Below are positions 10,936 through 23,400 of a DNA stretch of 64,000 nucleotides, in pieces (within the stretch, counting starts at the first letter, position 1; every line of letters starts with the position of its first letter). Below the pieces are notes generated by a model, which had not been told where the DNA came from, searched no databases, and worked only from the letters and a program-made list of their open reading frames with translations. The position numbers were made by a program, and so were the translations under genes. Origin of the DNA: Lineus longissimus (lineage: Eukaryota > Nemertea > Pilidiophora > Heteronemertea > Lineidae); NCBI RefSeq assembly GCF_910592395.1, contig NC_088320.1, positions 5,950,001-6,014,000 of the forward strand, written 5' to 3'.

Positions 10936-12914
10936 AGATCTGCTACATATTCCTACGACGATAAAGGTTTCATATCTCATCGTTGCTTGACCGTTATTCT
11001 GCCATCCTCAAGGCTCATAAAAGATTCCTTCGAAATCCACATCATGCTCATTTAACCACTTCCCGTCCGAGAGCAATTGTTTTTCAGGGCACTTCTCTGA
11101 CAAGAGGCAAAGAACTGCTAAGAATTTTATCTCTCTGGGGCCCCGAAAAACGCATATTTGGCGCTTAAATTAATGATTATTTTCCTAGGCAGAGACTCTG
11201 CATCTGTGATGGCTGTGCCCGATTTTCCAAATTTCTGGTTCCGCCGCTGACCGTGCTCCTTCCGCCAACCACGAGCTTCACAGTGCTGTTTTGATCGTTA
11301 GTACACATTGTTAGTGTACAATGTACAATGTTTCCAAAACTGTTTTGACAATTTGCTATCTTTTTAATGGCCTAAACTCATCCCATTTTGAAACTAACTT
11401 GTCATCATTTTCTTGTCATAGAGGTATAGACGTCTTTTAATTCATTAGTTTGAAATTGCCAAGAGCGCTGACATTCGACAAAGGAGCCTCCCGTGCTTCC
11501 GCCGATCTTAGACTTGGTGGGGAAAGGTCGGCGAGGTGAGGTGGTAAATATTAAAGTAAACAACTGGAAATAAACTGTACATCACGACTTGTTGCATTAA
11601 TACGCGATGCTGCGTCCATTCGAGGTCTCCAGAACCGGAAATCTACGCCCGGAAATCATGTAGGTCGTGTGTGCATTTACATTCGTTACATGATTCATGT
11701 GAGATTCCTAGTTTTAAGATCTTACATGTACATGTAGCTTAGAATCTTACAGGATTATTGAAACAAATGAATTGTGCATTTTTCGATGGAGCTATAGTCT
11801 AATTGACTATTCATCCTCATTGCTGTGCATCTCATTTGCGTTCGGCAATGCTTTTGCGCATCGGGAAATTGGAAAGGAATAGAATATCGCCGCTGGGAAC
11901 TGAGGCGGTTACACCGGGAAGGGTAGGGGCCAAAAGTGCATGAATATCAACAGTAACAGAACGCATCTCAGCGAATCGTTTTTCTGTAGGCAGCAATACG
12001 TGTATAGGCTGCGGATATTTCTGCTCCAGAGCTTGAACTCAGATATGAGCCGTACGAGTAGCTCTTTATGATATCCTATAAGGCTGGTTATGTTCATATA
12101 AAGTACACTGTGTCCTTGCCATATTGTCCTGAAACAAACGCCCGTCTCATTGCGATACTTCATAAGTACTCCTCTTTTATGCTATAGTACACATTTTTCT
12201 TCCGTTTTGTTTGAACTGGTGTGGTGGTTGTTTCAATAATTAGTAGGCAGGTTCAGCATCGCCTACGAACGACGAAGTATAGAGTACGAATATCCGTCGT
12301 GTCACCAAGTCCTGTGCTATATAATTTACCTGGTATTCACAACACTGGTTAATCATATTCTGTACTTCGATGTTCGAAGAAACGGTGAAATCTTGAAATC
12401 TTCAAAATCACTCGTCTGTAAATTGAGTTACATACTTCGCACATTGTTGTTTGTGTGGAAGGGAGCAAAACCTACCTAATGAACTAATAGGCTGTCGACG
12501 TTTGCAGACGAACCGATACTGTGGCGGCGCATGGCCCGAGGATATATCTCACTGCACTGTTTACTCACTGCATCCCGCACCCTTACCCTTTCTCTTTCTA
12601 CACAATTGGCTCCAATGACATACGATACTTTGGCACCTGATGCTAAGCCATGTTGATTCACGCTAGAATGAAATCAAACACCATCGACACGTTTTCATGA
12701 CCAAAACGTGTGTCAATAAAGGCATTGAGCCATCTCATACACGACCAGATCTTTCAACGAAAGCTTTTGGAGACACATGGGCGTGTTTAACGGGGAGTTG
12801 AAGTGTGCAGTTTGCGTTCTCTTTGAAGTCTGGCTATTTAGGCTGATACTAAATCTATACTATTTCGGGAAAATTTGAAATTTCAGTGAGGCTCATTGCG
12901 AAAAGGTCTTCCTG
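10936..12914. other. No gene seen
   Basis: No supported exon. A copy of the AGATCTTA family, with CCTAGTTTTAAGATCTTAC and TTAGAATCTTACAGG around an ACATGTACATGTA core, is at about 11700-11760. Confidence 0.45.
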
Positions 12915-13070
12915 AGAGATCAGTGGCATAGTGGGTCCAGCGTCAGGCTCATAGTCAGGGGGTTGTTGGTTCGACTCTCGGAAGGGATCTCCACTGTTGC
13001 ATAAGTCTATGCATAACCATCGTGAAAGAGAGACAGGCAGTGCACCCGATAAACACGAGAGTAGGAGGGT
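12915..13070 (+). repeat. tRNA-derived SINE
   Basis: A-box-like TGGCATAGTGGGTCCAGC is followed about 40 bases later by a B-box GGTTCGACTCT, the RNA polymerase III promoter layout, but without the folding of a functional tRNA. A roughly 90-bp body with AGAGAGACAGGCAGTGCACCC follows. The A-box resembles that of the SINE at 34036; the bodies differ. Confidence 0.55.
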
Positions 13071-14717
13071 GAGTTAAAGATTGCAACACGGAAATCCATC
13101 TTCTGTCCATGTCTATAGTATATTCTATACCTTTCTAATGTTAAGACACTTAACTGATCTCATCTTCTTACGCGTTCAGTAAGAAGAGACCCCAAACTCA
13201 TCTACCACCAGTAAGCTTACATATCATATATTCTAGGTGATTCGAAATCAAGGCTGCGCTTGTTGCTGCGTTCGATAAAGCAACACTCTCTCAAGTAGCG
13301 GATGATTTGTCAGATTTCATCAATACTTCTGAGCCACTTAAAGAAAATCTGTTTTGACAGATTGATTCGTGGCACTCTCCCGCCGGGCGAAGCGGTCAGT
13401 GCACTAAAATAATTTTTCGGAACACATTTTTTTCTCGCGCAGAATCAATTCTTGGAAAAGGCAAAAAAGTAGACGATCATAGAAAGATTGGTATATGCAG
13501 TTGTCTTTGCAACTCGAATGTTCGAAATGCGATTTACTCCCCTCATTTTTTTCCACTTTCGATAACTGACATGAAGGCATAGCTTGTTCGATATCTCTTT
13601 ATCACAGCTAAAATCTCATCTTGTCGTAGCGTTCTTGTTTCTACGCCATATATCAGTTGTTCCTTAACAAAACAAACGATAGGGGTATTAAGACCTTATG
13701 GGTACCACTTTTGAGAAGTTCAGGAACAAAAACCCAATTACTCTAACATTTTCAAACGTTCGTTTTAATTCATTTTCTTCTCAGGAGTGATCTTGATCTC
13801 AGAGTTAATTGACATTGTCTGTAAAATAATCAGTTGATATTCTGTTTAAGGTATTTTGTGTTGTTATCAGTATTGCCCGTGGGCGTTTCTCTACCATCAG
13901 GTGGCTTTGTATATATTTCCTTCATTATTATATATGAATTAGTAATGAACGATTGATCCGGCAGATGTATGCTCCTTCTCATTCCCAGCATATGGCGTTG
14001 CCATCATTGTCATCCCAAATTAGAACATAGGTGATATGAATAAAGACTAATAAATGCTTTTACTTTACTTTTTACTTCAGAAATGCCTAGTAAAAATGCA
14101 GAATTTTCAGAGCCTCAAAAAGCCGTTTTTGCATGCAGGAACATATACGTTGATTAAGTTCAAATATCATCATTATTTTCATGCTGCTTGTCAAAGAAAC
14201 ATAGACTTCGTCAATATGCAATATGTGTTTTCTCTGTAAATATCAACAATTAGAAACCGCTAACTGCTTACCTCTTAGCTGGACATGGGTTTGAATTTGG
14301 TAATACTAGCCTATACTTAGAGTCCTTATATCTATCATAGCTTTGATAGCGTGTTGTTAGTAAGTCACAACGTGCGTCAAATTACACTTGGTCCAAAACG
14401 TCTTGATACGTTTCGTGACAGTGAGAGGAAGTACGCTCGCGGTATTTTCAACGTGAGCGTATCTCAACGAACCTTGTATTTAGTGTACCAGCGTCTCCCT
14501 CTTTCAGGTTTCTGAAGGACCACACAGTGCAGCCGAGCCGGAAATTATCCGTGGAGAGATTCAAATATTCCGTAAATTGCCATGGTGCGTAGGGAGTCTG
14601 TCTAGATCAAACAAGAGTAGGCTGAAGTATGGCTTTTAATATATTTTGGATCGCGACCACAAGTGTGTACCCCCTTGGGCTAAGGAGGTTTCCGTTAAAA
14701 CCGCTTAGAACATGTTC
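13071..14717. other. No gene seen
   Basis: A+T-rich and without supported exons. It lies downstream of the minus-strand gene ending at 14718; a TATATTAAAA at about 14637-14646 is the nearest approach to a poly(A) signal for that gene. Confidence 0.4.
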
Positions 14718-16130
14718 TCAACGAGAACAAACAACTCTGAACATCTTCAGTGCACGGAATTCTTCAGGATCGTCGGTTAAAACGACCAACAGTTTATTTA
14801 GCTTCCGCTGATAATACGCGAACTTCACTATCTCTCCGATTCGTGGCAAAAGCAGTTGCTGTTGTTTCTGCTCCGTGGAAAATAGACGACGAATGGAAAA
14901 CGACTGACGTGTTTCCACAGTTTCCAAAATGTCGCGAGCGATTGTGTTAAACATGTGCATCTCCTTTGCATAGTGAACAACGAGACAACCTGTACACACT
15001 CCTTGCCCATTTCGCTAGGTGATATTATACACACCATAAACCCATGCGGGAGTGTGTTTCTTGGTTCAAGAATCCTGTCGCTAAATAAGTGCAGGCTTCT
15101 AAGTTCTACACTTTGTGCATTTGAGCACTCAAAATCATTTGGCAGCATAATTGTTCTGTTCCTCTCAGTCCGTACGTCAAACATTAGCAAGAAATATTTT
15201 TGAGGTTGCCCTCTTCGAAATTCGATTAAATCTAAGAGCAGCATGTGCATGCTGTACAGTGCACGGCAGAACAATGAAACTTCCATTGGTGTCGTAGAAT
15301 TTTTGACAAGGCCGTATATACATGTACTGTTGGCTTGAAGGTGTTCAATGAATGATGCCAACGAATCTTTCACAGGAGTCTTTTTGCTGGGGTGTATTAA
15401 GATCAATGATTTGGAATCATAGTCAAACGTCGGCTCCAATCTTTCATGCCTGGACAATATGTCTGCAATGAGTGGTTTGAATGGCTCATGGACCCGATAC
15501 TCGTAATTTGTTAGACACAACTCCTGAAAACGAAAGAATCAAACATAACCGGGTGCAATTTAAGGGCTCCCTGAAAAAAACAGCCTAAAGTCTTATGCTT
15601 TAACTACATGTATATGACATAAGCCTTTTTGCCTTGCTGTCCCTTACATTGTCTGGATACAGATGAGAAGTTACTTTAACGGGCACCAAAATCAAATTAT
15701 CTTCTCGTTTCGTCTTGGGATTTCTTACAAAACAATACATGTATTCCAATGTATCTGTGGTTATTTCTAAAAAAATATTGGCATCGTTCAGAATTTAATT
15801 AAAACTGGTTCTTATAGCGACTAACGTGGAATCTGTTGAATCAAATTATAATATTATGAATATAACTTAAAGCCAAACCTTTCTTTGAAACATGTGCGAT
15901 CCTTTCCGAATGATAACTTCATCTTTTTCCATACATGTTCCCTTTCGATTGCTCAAATGACAGAGCGCTTGGTTGTATTCTATCAGCGCAATGCTCGCAT
16001 TTCTGCAGTTGACTATCAAAACACACATCAAGGCACACTCGCAAACTGAACGCAAGGTACGCCCAGGTGGTGACTGCGAAAATGTTAGATCATTAGCAAG
16101 CAATTCAAAACTCGCAGATCTTAAATTCAT
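14718..16130 (-). pseudogene. Unrecognised two-exon gene with a one-base frame break
   Basis: Exon A (15879-16130, 84 codons from an ATG in context GAACAATGA) ends AAG|GTTTGG. Exon B starts at 15523 after a good acceptor (TTCTTTCGTTTTCAG|GAG). Both junctions are phase 0 and the intron is 355 bp. Exon B reads about 170 codons without a stop, and near 15005 the sensible frame shifts by one base. After the shift it continues about 95 codons to TGA at 14718-14720 with protein-like composition: IARDILETVETRQ, then LLLPRIGEIVKFAYYQRKL and LLVVLTDDPEEF. Total about 350 residues, soluble, mixed alpha/beta-like composition, no signal peptide. I do not recognise the family. Upstream exons may exist above 16130, since an in-frame stop lies 8 codons before the ATG. 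The break may be a real lesion (pseudogene) or a missing base in the sequence. A 20-nt intron would also restore frame but is too short for an animal. Fairly sure it is or was coding; unsure of function and state. Confidence 0.55.
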
Positions 16131-18312
16131 TGTTCTCTCTATGCCAGACTTTTACATCATTGTCGAGTTGATCAGGAAGCTTGCACGCAAACGTTTTGTG
16201 TGAAAATCCTCCGAATAAGCAACGAAAGCAGCTCATGCTTTGTATTTTCTATTGAAATTGTGTATTTCGGATAAAACAATTGGGATAAGTTGCTAAATAG
16301 ACATCAAAGAATATGAATCAGCATAAAAAATTTAAGTTGGGTGATTTTTTATAAAAAGAAAAAAATCATCTTTAAACTTTTATTTCTTTACCCATTTTCC
16401 TTGTTTCCAAAACTTATCCAAAAAACCATTGTCCTATGACCAACATATTTATCGATAACCGGTAAAAACATGAAATGCGTAGCCCTTGTGGTTTGGGAGA
16501 TATTCTTGTGTATTTGGTGTCTTTTGACTTTTAAACAAGACTGCGTGCATAGAATGCACAATAGGAAGCACATGCATTAAAATGATTTTGACAATGCACG
16601 CCTATTCTATATGCAAACATGGACGTCTCTACGGCCAATCTGCCGAGACTTATCAGCCCTGCACCATGCAAAGTACTTGCCATTCATGAGCTCCACACGG
16701 TGATGGTCAGTAATGCATCGATTATCACACAGAGACGATCGCTGTATGGAGCGGTCTGCTCTTCCCGTTGCTCTTTTGGACGATCGTAATGCCGCTGATG
16801 ATGTCATTAATCATTTACGCAATAAATATAACTTAACTGCTGAAAAGATCATCGTAATCCCTCAAAAATAAAAAGCAAATTTACCATTAATTTGGGCAAG
16901 TACGAAACTTTCGGCATCCTGAGCTCTCAAGCGGAAAGACATATAAGCTAGGTTTGACGATTCAGAACGTACTGGAGCTGAGGAGTTCTTTGTTTCTTAC
17001 ATGTACATTGACAACCGGTGAAGTGTTGCTTTGATCATGTATCCCGATCCGTAGGTTCGAACACCGTTCGGTTCGCCGCTTACTGTTAAACATGCGTTAC
17101 ACCAGATGCATCTCTGTATACCTACCTGGCGACCTCTGAACCAGGGCTCGGTCAGGTCATGACTCCTCGTAACAATGACAGCTGCTTAGAGGTGTGCTCT
17201 CTCAAAGCGTCCTACAATTAGGTCAATACAGCAACAAATAAAAGTGGATGTAAATCAGAGAAACAGAGTTAAGATTTATGAACATAAACAACAGCAATAT
17301 TCATTTGAGCAGGAATCAATATTAACGGCTATTGAAATGCCAAAAAAATCAGGTATTGTTTTCAGAAAATCAATACAACTCTTACCATATCGATATTTGG
17401 TTTATTGCGACTAGCAGAAGGAGAATGAAACTCTGCAGATGTTTGCAAGTAATATTCTGCATGATATATTTAATGACAACCCACACACGGTAAGCGGTCG
17501 TACAGCGTATTGTGCAACCTTCGACAATATTCGTTTTGGCCGATAATCAAAAAAATTGTCTTGGATCAACCCAACCCCGACGAGTCTCCTCATCAGACAA
17601 AAAAAATGGTTCAAAAGCTTAGCTTAGCGGTGATGGACAACCTTTTGACATTACAGCGTAATCTTTCCTCTTTTTGATGTTCCTTGAATTGGCCTGATTA
17701 ATAGGGGACAGCGGTTGTTGACATGCATGCAAGTAGGGTTATGCTTCGTTTTGGAATATCCATGAGTTTGCTCACAAAGGAGAACATCCGCATCATTTGT
17801 GAGAAGATCGAGATAAACATGTCTTAATCTTCCTGGTGTAAAAGTAATATTAGTAACCCCATTTAATTGGAGTGCTGTTCCAACTTGATATCTACTTTTT
17901 TGGGAGGAGAGGGGGGCCTTTACTTCTGGTGTGAGTTTAGTCCTCAGGCATCATTCGGGTTCCTCACAAATTGTTTCTTTTTCTGAAAGCGATGAAAATC
18001 CCCATCACTTTTTATGACACTGGCCACGCGGATGGCTACAAGTATCGTTTTGCCAAAGAAAAATAAGTGCTTACCTGGAGAATTTCTTCTCCTTTTAAGC
18101 ACACCCTGTACAAAAGCCAAGGAGCGTCTTGTCTCCGCTTAACTTCGAAATACGAAAAACGAATTTCCTGTACATTAAACACAGAAGCTGAAATAGGAGA
18201 TAAGATAAATACCAAGTGTTGTTTTATTGCGTGTAACAAGTCGAGAAAAACCTGGGCTGCTTGGGTAGGAGCCATGTACACGAAAGGCAAATGTACTAGC
18301 CGATAGAGTTTA
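16131..18312. other. No clear gene
   Basis: Short minus-strand frames at 16388-16573 and 16607-16807 could hold upstream exons of the 14.7-16.1 kb gene, but neither has convincing splice sites. A tRNA-like B-box (GGTTCGAACACC) at about 17054-17065 hints at a degenerate SINE. Confidence 0.35.

Positions 18313-18343
<31 letters not shown>
18313..18343 (+). repeat. C17 followed by (AC)n
   Basis: A run of 17 C leads directly into seven CA units. The same compound structure appears at about 33556-33581. It may represent tails of inserted elements or slippage-prone tracts. Confidence 0.9.
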
Positions 18344-18406
18344 CAATAGTTTTGATAATCGACGTTGGGAGGTAAGAGCAAGATATCGCAGGTGTTCCCC
18401 ATTCTT

Positions 18407-18655
18407 AGTTAAGATCTTATATTCAGTTTGTACACATTTACGTTTCAAAGTATGTTCTTCTCAAGATTACTGTAAGATTCTTGGTTAAGATTATAACTAA
18501 GAATCTCACAAGAATGTCATGACGAACGTACACATCTACATGAATGTACATGTCCAAGAATAAGATCTTAACTAAGTATCTTAGAAGAATCTCGAGAAGA
18601 ACGTACAAAATATACGCAAACTGTATATTTATTAAGATCTTATCTTAAATATCGG
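18407..18655. repeat. AGATCTTA-family cluster
   Basis: Repeated, partly inverted copies of AAGATCTTA-ACTAAGAATCT-CACAAGAAT and its reverse complement, separated by TACATGTA-type motifs and GAACGTACA. Part of the family spread over the window (8690, 11700, 19957, 23090, 28590, 50468). Confidence 0.75.
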
Positions 18656-19683
18656 TGTAAAGGCAAAGCACTACTGCCAGTTTGGTGACTAGTAAGTAGA
18701 TGGAGATACTATGATCATTGAGACCTCGTCTGAATACATTTGCGTTGAGACACACACCATATTCTGGGTCTTTCATCTATAGATGGAGTAATTCTCTCGA
18801 TTCTGGAAAGCATTAGGGGAAGAGTGGTACAGGCTTCTCCGGTGGTTTGGTTGAAAGTAGCTCTCAATGATATAAACAATACCTGCAACGTTTTTGCTGT
18901 CGATGGATTGTGCCACCAGAGTTGTGTGCTTATCCTAGTATCATATCGAAAAAAAATTTGAGGGCAAAAAAATTATTTGATATGAAAAATGCAGATCACT
19001 TGAAGAATTGTAAACTTATTCATCTGTTGAAATATCAAATTCCCGCTGGGAAGTTCTCATCATGTCGTCATTTCCTCACGAGGTAATCTCGTATTTTTCT
19101 TAGGTAAACCGATACTTTTAACACCATGTAAACCATACGCTTGCAATCATGTGACATTTAAACATGATCTTCAGCTTTATTGAGTAGACTCTGCTGCAAC
19201 GAACATGTAAGGACATTTCTTGACACCGAAATATAGTCGGGTTTTTTTTCTTATAATAATGTCGTCAAAACAATTTGGAGTTTAGCTTCGCTCTCGACAC
19301 CCTTCTGGTAAAATGGCGCATGCCTTACATGACTGATGGGACATTCTGGCCCGTGAGAAGAGAAAGTCATTTGTCTTGATAAACTATAATATTCCTACGT
19401 GTATACTTTGGTACATGTACTATAGATTATTCATCCAATCATTTACCTGGATAACAAGTAACTTTTGAATAATTCATAACATATCGAGACGAGGTGCAAT
19501 CGGCCAAGGATATCTGTCTCAAGTTTATTATTTATGTAGATACATTGGCGGGGAACATGAACTGCTCGACAAAACATTCCAAGTAAATTAATGACATGTA
19601 AGAAAAAAAACTCCGAACGAAACGTTCGCGCCTGTTGCATGTTAGCGTTTTAAACCCGGGAGTGATCCTCTGTAAGGGAAGAT

Positions 19684-19913
19684 TATTGATAGGATCAAGT
19701 TTCACGAATATACTGATAGTTGTCTCGGCATTTTTCTAACCACACGTTGGGAGCGGACTTATTGGTAGATCAAGTTTCACGAATATGCTGATAGCTATCT
19801 CGGCATTTTTCTAGCCACACGTCGGGAGCGGATTTATTGGTAGGATCAGGTTTCACGAATATGCTGATAGTTGTCTTGGCTTTTTACTGGCCACGCGTTG
19901 GGAGCGGACTTAT
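19684..19913 (+). repeat. Three tandem copies of a ~76-bp unit
   Basis: Each unit contains GGATCAAGTTTCACGAATAT, CTGATAGTTGTCTCGGC, TTTTTCTAGCCACACG and TTGGGAGCGGACTTATTGGT. Spacing is 75 then 76 bases. Copies differ by point changes, so the duplication is not brand new. Confidence 0.9.
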
Positions 19914-19956
19914 CAACAAAAAACTACAATTGCACCATTGGCTTAGGTGTTTAGGT

Positions 19957-20165
19957 CGAAAATCCTGATAGGATTCTAATAAGATTCTTAGTCGAGATCC
20001 TTATCAGTTTTGTGTACATGTGCATTGGTTGCAAGATCATTGTGAGATTCTTAATTTTAGATCTTGATTAAGAACCCTACAAGAACCCTCAAACGAAAGT
20101 GAATGACGATACATTGAATAAAAACTGTATAAGATCTAAAATAAGAATTTTATCAGGATTATCGA
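19957..20165. repeat. AGATCTTA-family cluster
   Basis: GATTCTTAGTCGAGATCCTTA, GAGATTCTTAATTTTAGATCTT, AAGAACCCTACAAGAAC and AAGATCTAAAATAAGAATTTTA with a GTACATGTGCAT spacer: degenerate copies in both orientations. Confidence 0.65.
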
Positions 20166-20333
20166 ATAGTTTTCAGTTTTCATCATGAATAAGTGCTGGA
20201 GCCATGTGTAGTTTTGCCATGGCGGCAATAAATACGCTCACAAGTGAGATCAGTCATTTTTTGGTTAAAAGATCACTATTAGTATCGGGTAACTTTAAAA
20301 ATATCCGCTCACTTATTATAAGTGGGAAAGCTG

Positions 20334-20500
20334 ATAAGTAGGTACACAAATTGAATACTTACGTAGTATTTCATTGTTATCTATACTACAGTATTTCACT
20401 AAAAACCCTTTCATTGATAAGTAGGTACACATTGGAAACTAGTACATGTACTTCATTGTTATCTATCTTCTTTTCACTTTAATTAAAAACACTTTCATTG
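20334..20500 (+). repeat. Two tandem copies of a ~82-bp unit
   Basis: GATAAGTAGGTACACA ... CATTGTTATCTAT ... CACT ... AAAACACTTTCATTGA occurs at about 20334-20416 and 20417-20500 with moderate divergence. Confidence 0.75.
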
Positions 20501-23089
20501 ACTATCTGCCAGATACTGTCTTTCTTGTTCGACACTGCTCCCTGCCCTCCTTCACTGACAATGACTTAGCCGCACGAACTATCACATGCTTCATTAGGGC
20601 ACTGTCTTACCTTCCATATAAAAGAAAGGTGCAATCCCCGAGGACATCAGCCAAAGACTGAACTAAGACGGCAATTTGAGAGCGGTATCCCTTGAGGAGA
20701 ACACGACCTTCCCTTCCTAGCTCGTAGCATGCTTCTTTGAATGCTCCTCATGAAATTTTAATTGGCCGACAATATCATATTTGAAGCCAAAGGGTTTCCT
20801 AATACATGCACGGTTTTCACTTTCTTTGAGCTGGGATAATTAGCCGCCCGGCCGCAGTGTCTCGATCAGCGCTGGTTGAGGCAATGGGCTCATACCTAAT
20901 TGGTCGCCTGACCAGGTTCTCTTGGATATAAAACAGTAAAACTCTTGGATATATTACAGTAAAAACGAGAAAAACAGAGCATCAACAAAGCACGATGAAG
21001 TGACATGATTGGTTCGTCCAGCAAATCCGCGATTCCAAGCGCCAAATAACATACACAGTATGCACTGCACTTACTGTGATATACAATGGTGAACGGCAGC
21101 TTTTATTTACATTGCAGAAAGAAAGCAACCAAAGAAAATATACTACATTAGCTGTTTCACCTTTAAAGTAATGAAATTATACAAAATGCGCATTCAATAA
21201 ACCAATGATTAATTAAACATGTCTCCATTAACTTGATCAAATAGTCATCATTGTGAAAACCTTCCTCTGATAAGTTCAATCGAAGATCTCCCGAGATGGC
21301 TCTATTCAGTCTGGAATGCGAGTCGGAGTCGATGCATAGTCATCTTATCCTGGTCGTCACACCACGGTGCACACGTCTGGTTCCCAAGGAGTAGAAATCA
21401 TCGAATCATTTTTGGCCGTACTAGTATGTTGCTCTTCTTTACTCACGATGATGTTATCTTGAGCTACCATACGTGGAATGACAATACCATCTCAATAATA
21501 ATTGGCATTCACTTTGCCTATAGACCGCTGATGACTGTCTGAAATATTAATGATACGCGCTTTGGGGAACTGTTACCGCCGTTGCGATGCCGTTGGATTG
21601 TTGAAGCATTGAATATTGCGCGCAATCTTGTTTGACTTGTAGCATTGGGAAATGATACGACTGATTATGAAAGTTTTAATCTTTAGGACCTATTTCAAAA
21701 GAGTGGTTCCGTGTTTTCGTCGCCGTGGTATTGATTTCCCTGTTTTATGGGAAAAGGGCCCTAGAACCCCTAGTTTTGAAGATGGCATTCACTGTGCTTG
21801 CTCTCTGGCTTGGGCTGCCCCTCCCATTTCCCAAATGTCTGTATACTACATTCCCACGACGACAACCTCTTACTCACGCCTATTGTATTGCAAACGAATT
21901 CATTTTCTACAAGTTCCCCAAGTTGTTGCTCATTGCCGAAAAAAGTGATGATCGTAATACAAAAGCCATCTTAATTTTTAATTTAGATAACCTGCCAAGC
22001 TAAATTCCCTATAATAACAGATTAAAAACCAAACATAAACCCAACAACGCTGGCATCGTGATTTCAACGAGGCGAGGTTTTCAGTAGCTGTCAATTTTAA
22101 TCAGGAAAACTGCGTCTAGAATTGCCAATTTCTTTTCAAATCCATCAGGTGAAATTGAGTAATTATTTTGTTGTTTTTCCTGCAGTCGCTAAGACAAGCT
22201 AGCAAGCAGGTCGGCAAGTAAAAAACTTGCATGTCAAGTGCAGAATGAACTGGTACACCAGAAATGCCCTGAGGTTAACCTTATTTGAACTCAAGACATT
22301 TTACCACGCTCTGAAAATCCTTGTGAAATGAAAATCGTTTATACCTCCGCCAACACTCATGCAGCTTGATATTTGAAATGCATTTTGAAAGATATATGAC
22401 TACGTTAATGCAAGTGGACTAGAAGCCTGGAATGAACCTTAAATCAGGGAGTTCGTGGCTGGGAAGAAGCGTTTAAACAATAGTTCTAACAACAGTCACG
22501 GACTCCGCGAATAACCCATATTGCGTATGTTGGCGGAGCAACTGAGCAGTCTGGCTAGATCAAAATGGCACCCGATACAGTCGTAATTGCTCCTATCGAA
22601 TGTATTGGAGACTACCACGCAGGTGAAACCTTTCGCATGACTATTTGATCTTTTAAAAGCCTTCTGAGGACATCGCTGAGCACATTGACTATTGATAAGT
22701 ACTTCTCTAAGTCCGCGATCATATAGGTAATCGTACTGGCAAAACATATTCGATCCTGCCAAGGGATGTACATATCTCCTGGAGGTACATTGATTTGTGT
22801 GATTACCTCTGCCAACCTGCTAATCGAACCTGCGACTTGCACGTGTCGATTTGACCCTTGGGGCTAGATGCAGACCAGGTTGTGTCAAAGGAATAACACT
22901 GAATGTGTACGTTAGTAAATTAAACAACTTTAAAAATAACAATTTCATGAAAGTAGACAGCTGTACCAGGCTTAGTGTCAATCTTCTGTGTGACCGCTTC
23001 TTAGAGTGCCAACGTAATTGATAAAAGTACCCAGATTGATTCTTAGATATGGTCGTATTAGGTTTAGTGTACTTAGTACGTACATGACC
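20501..23089. other. No clear gene
   Basis: A 76-codon minus-strand frame at 22612-22842 has a helical, protein-like stretch (ADLEKYLSIVNVLSDVLRRL) but weak flanking splice signals. A 22-base direct duplication around CTCTTGGATATA is at about 20920-20965. Nothing else is supported. Confidence 0.35.
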
Positions 23090-23400
23090 GGTTTCCTGTA
23101 AGATTCTTAGTTAAGATCTGATTTAGTTTTGCATACGTTAAGTACAAGTCATACAGTATTATTGTAAGATTCTTAGTTAAGATCTTATTTAGTTTTGTAT
23201 ACGTGATGTACATGTACAAGTCATACAACACTGTTTTAAGATTCTTAGTTCAGATCTCATGATTCTTATCATAACCCAGTTTCGCATTGATGCACTAATT
23301 AACCTTCTCTACTCTGCAGCTCCTTGTTAGATTCTTGCCGTCATGCATCTGAAACTGGATGTTAAGATCCTTCCACTACAAGAATCTTAAAATAATCTTA
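23090..23400. repeat. AGATCTTA-family tandem cluster (~70-bp period)
   Basis: Three successive units of TGTAAGATTCTTAGTTAAGAT-C, TTATTTAGTTTTG-(C/T)ATACGT and TACAAGTCATACA, followed by degenerate inverted copies to 23400. This is the best-preserved array of the family and suggests the unit can amplify in tandem. Confidence 0.85.

Noticed and set aside
15003-15040. 20-nt or 46-nt intron to explain the frame change in the 14.7-15.5 kb exon
   Set aside because: 20 nt is below any animal intron size, and the 46-nt option does not restore the downstream frame.
17040-17200. GGTTCGAACACC resembling a pol III B-box
   Set aside because: No convincing A-box upstream and no tRNA fold.
21652-22003. 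Two overlapping plus-strand frames, one with a signal-like stretch (MAFTVLALWLG)
   Set aside because: Hydrophobic start is short, two frames compete over the same bases, and no splice or homology support.
22612-22842. Helical-looking 76-codon minus-strand frame
   Set aside because: Acceptor has no pyrimidine tract and no partner exon; kept only as a note.
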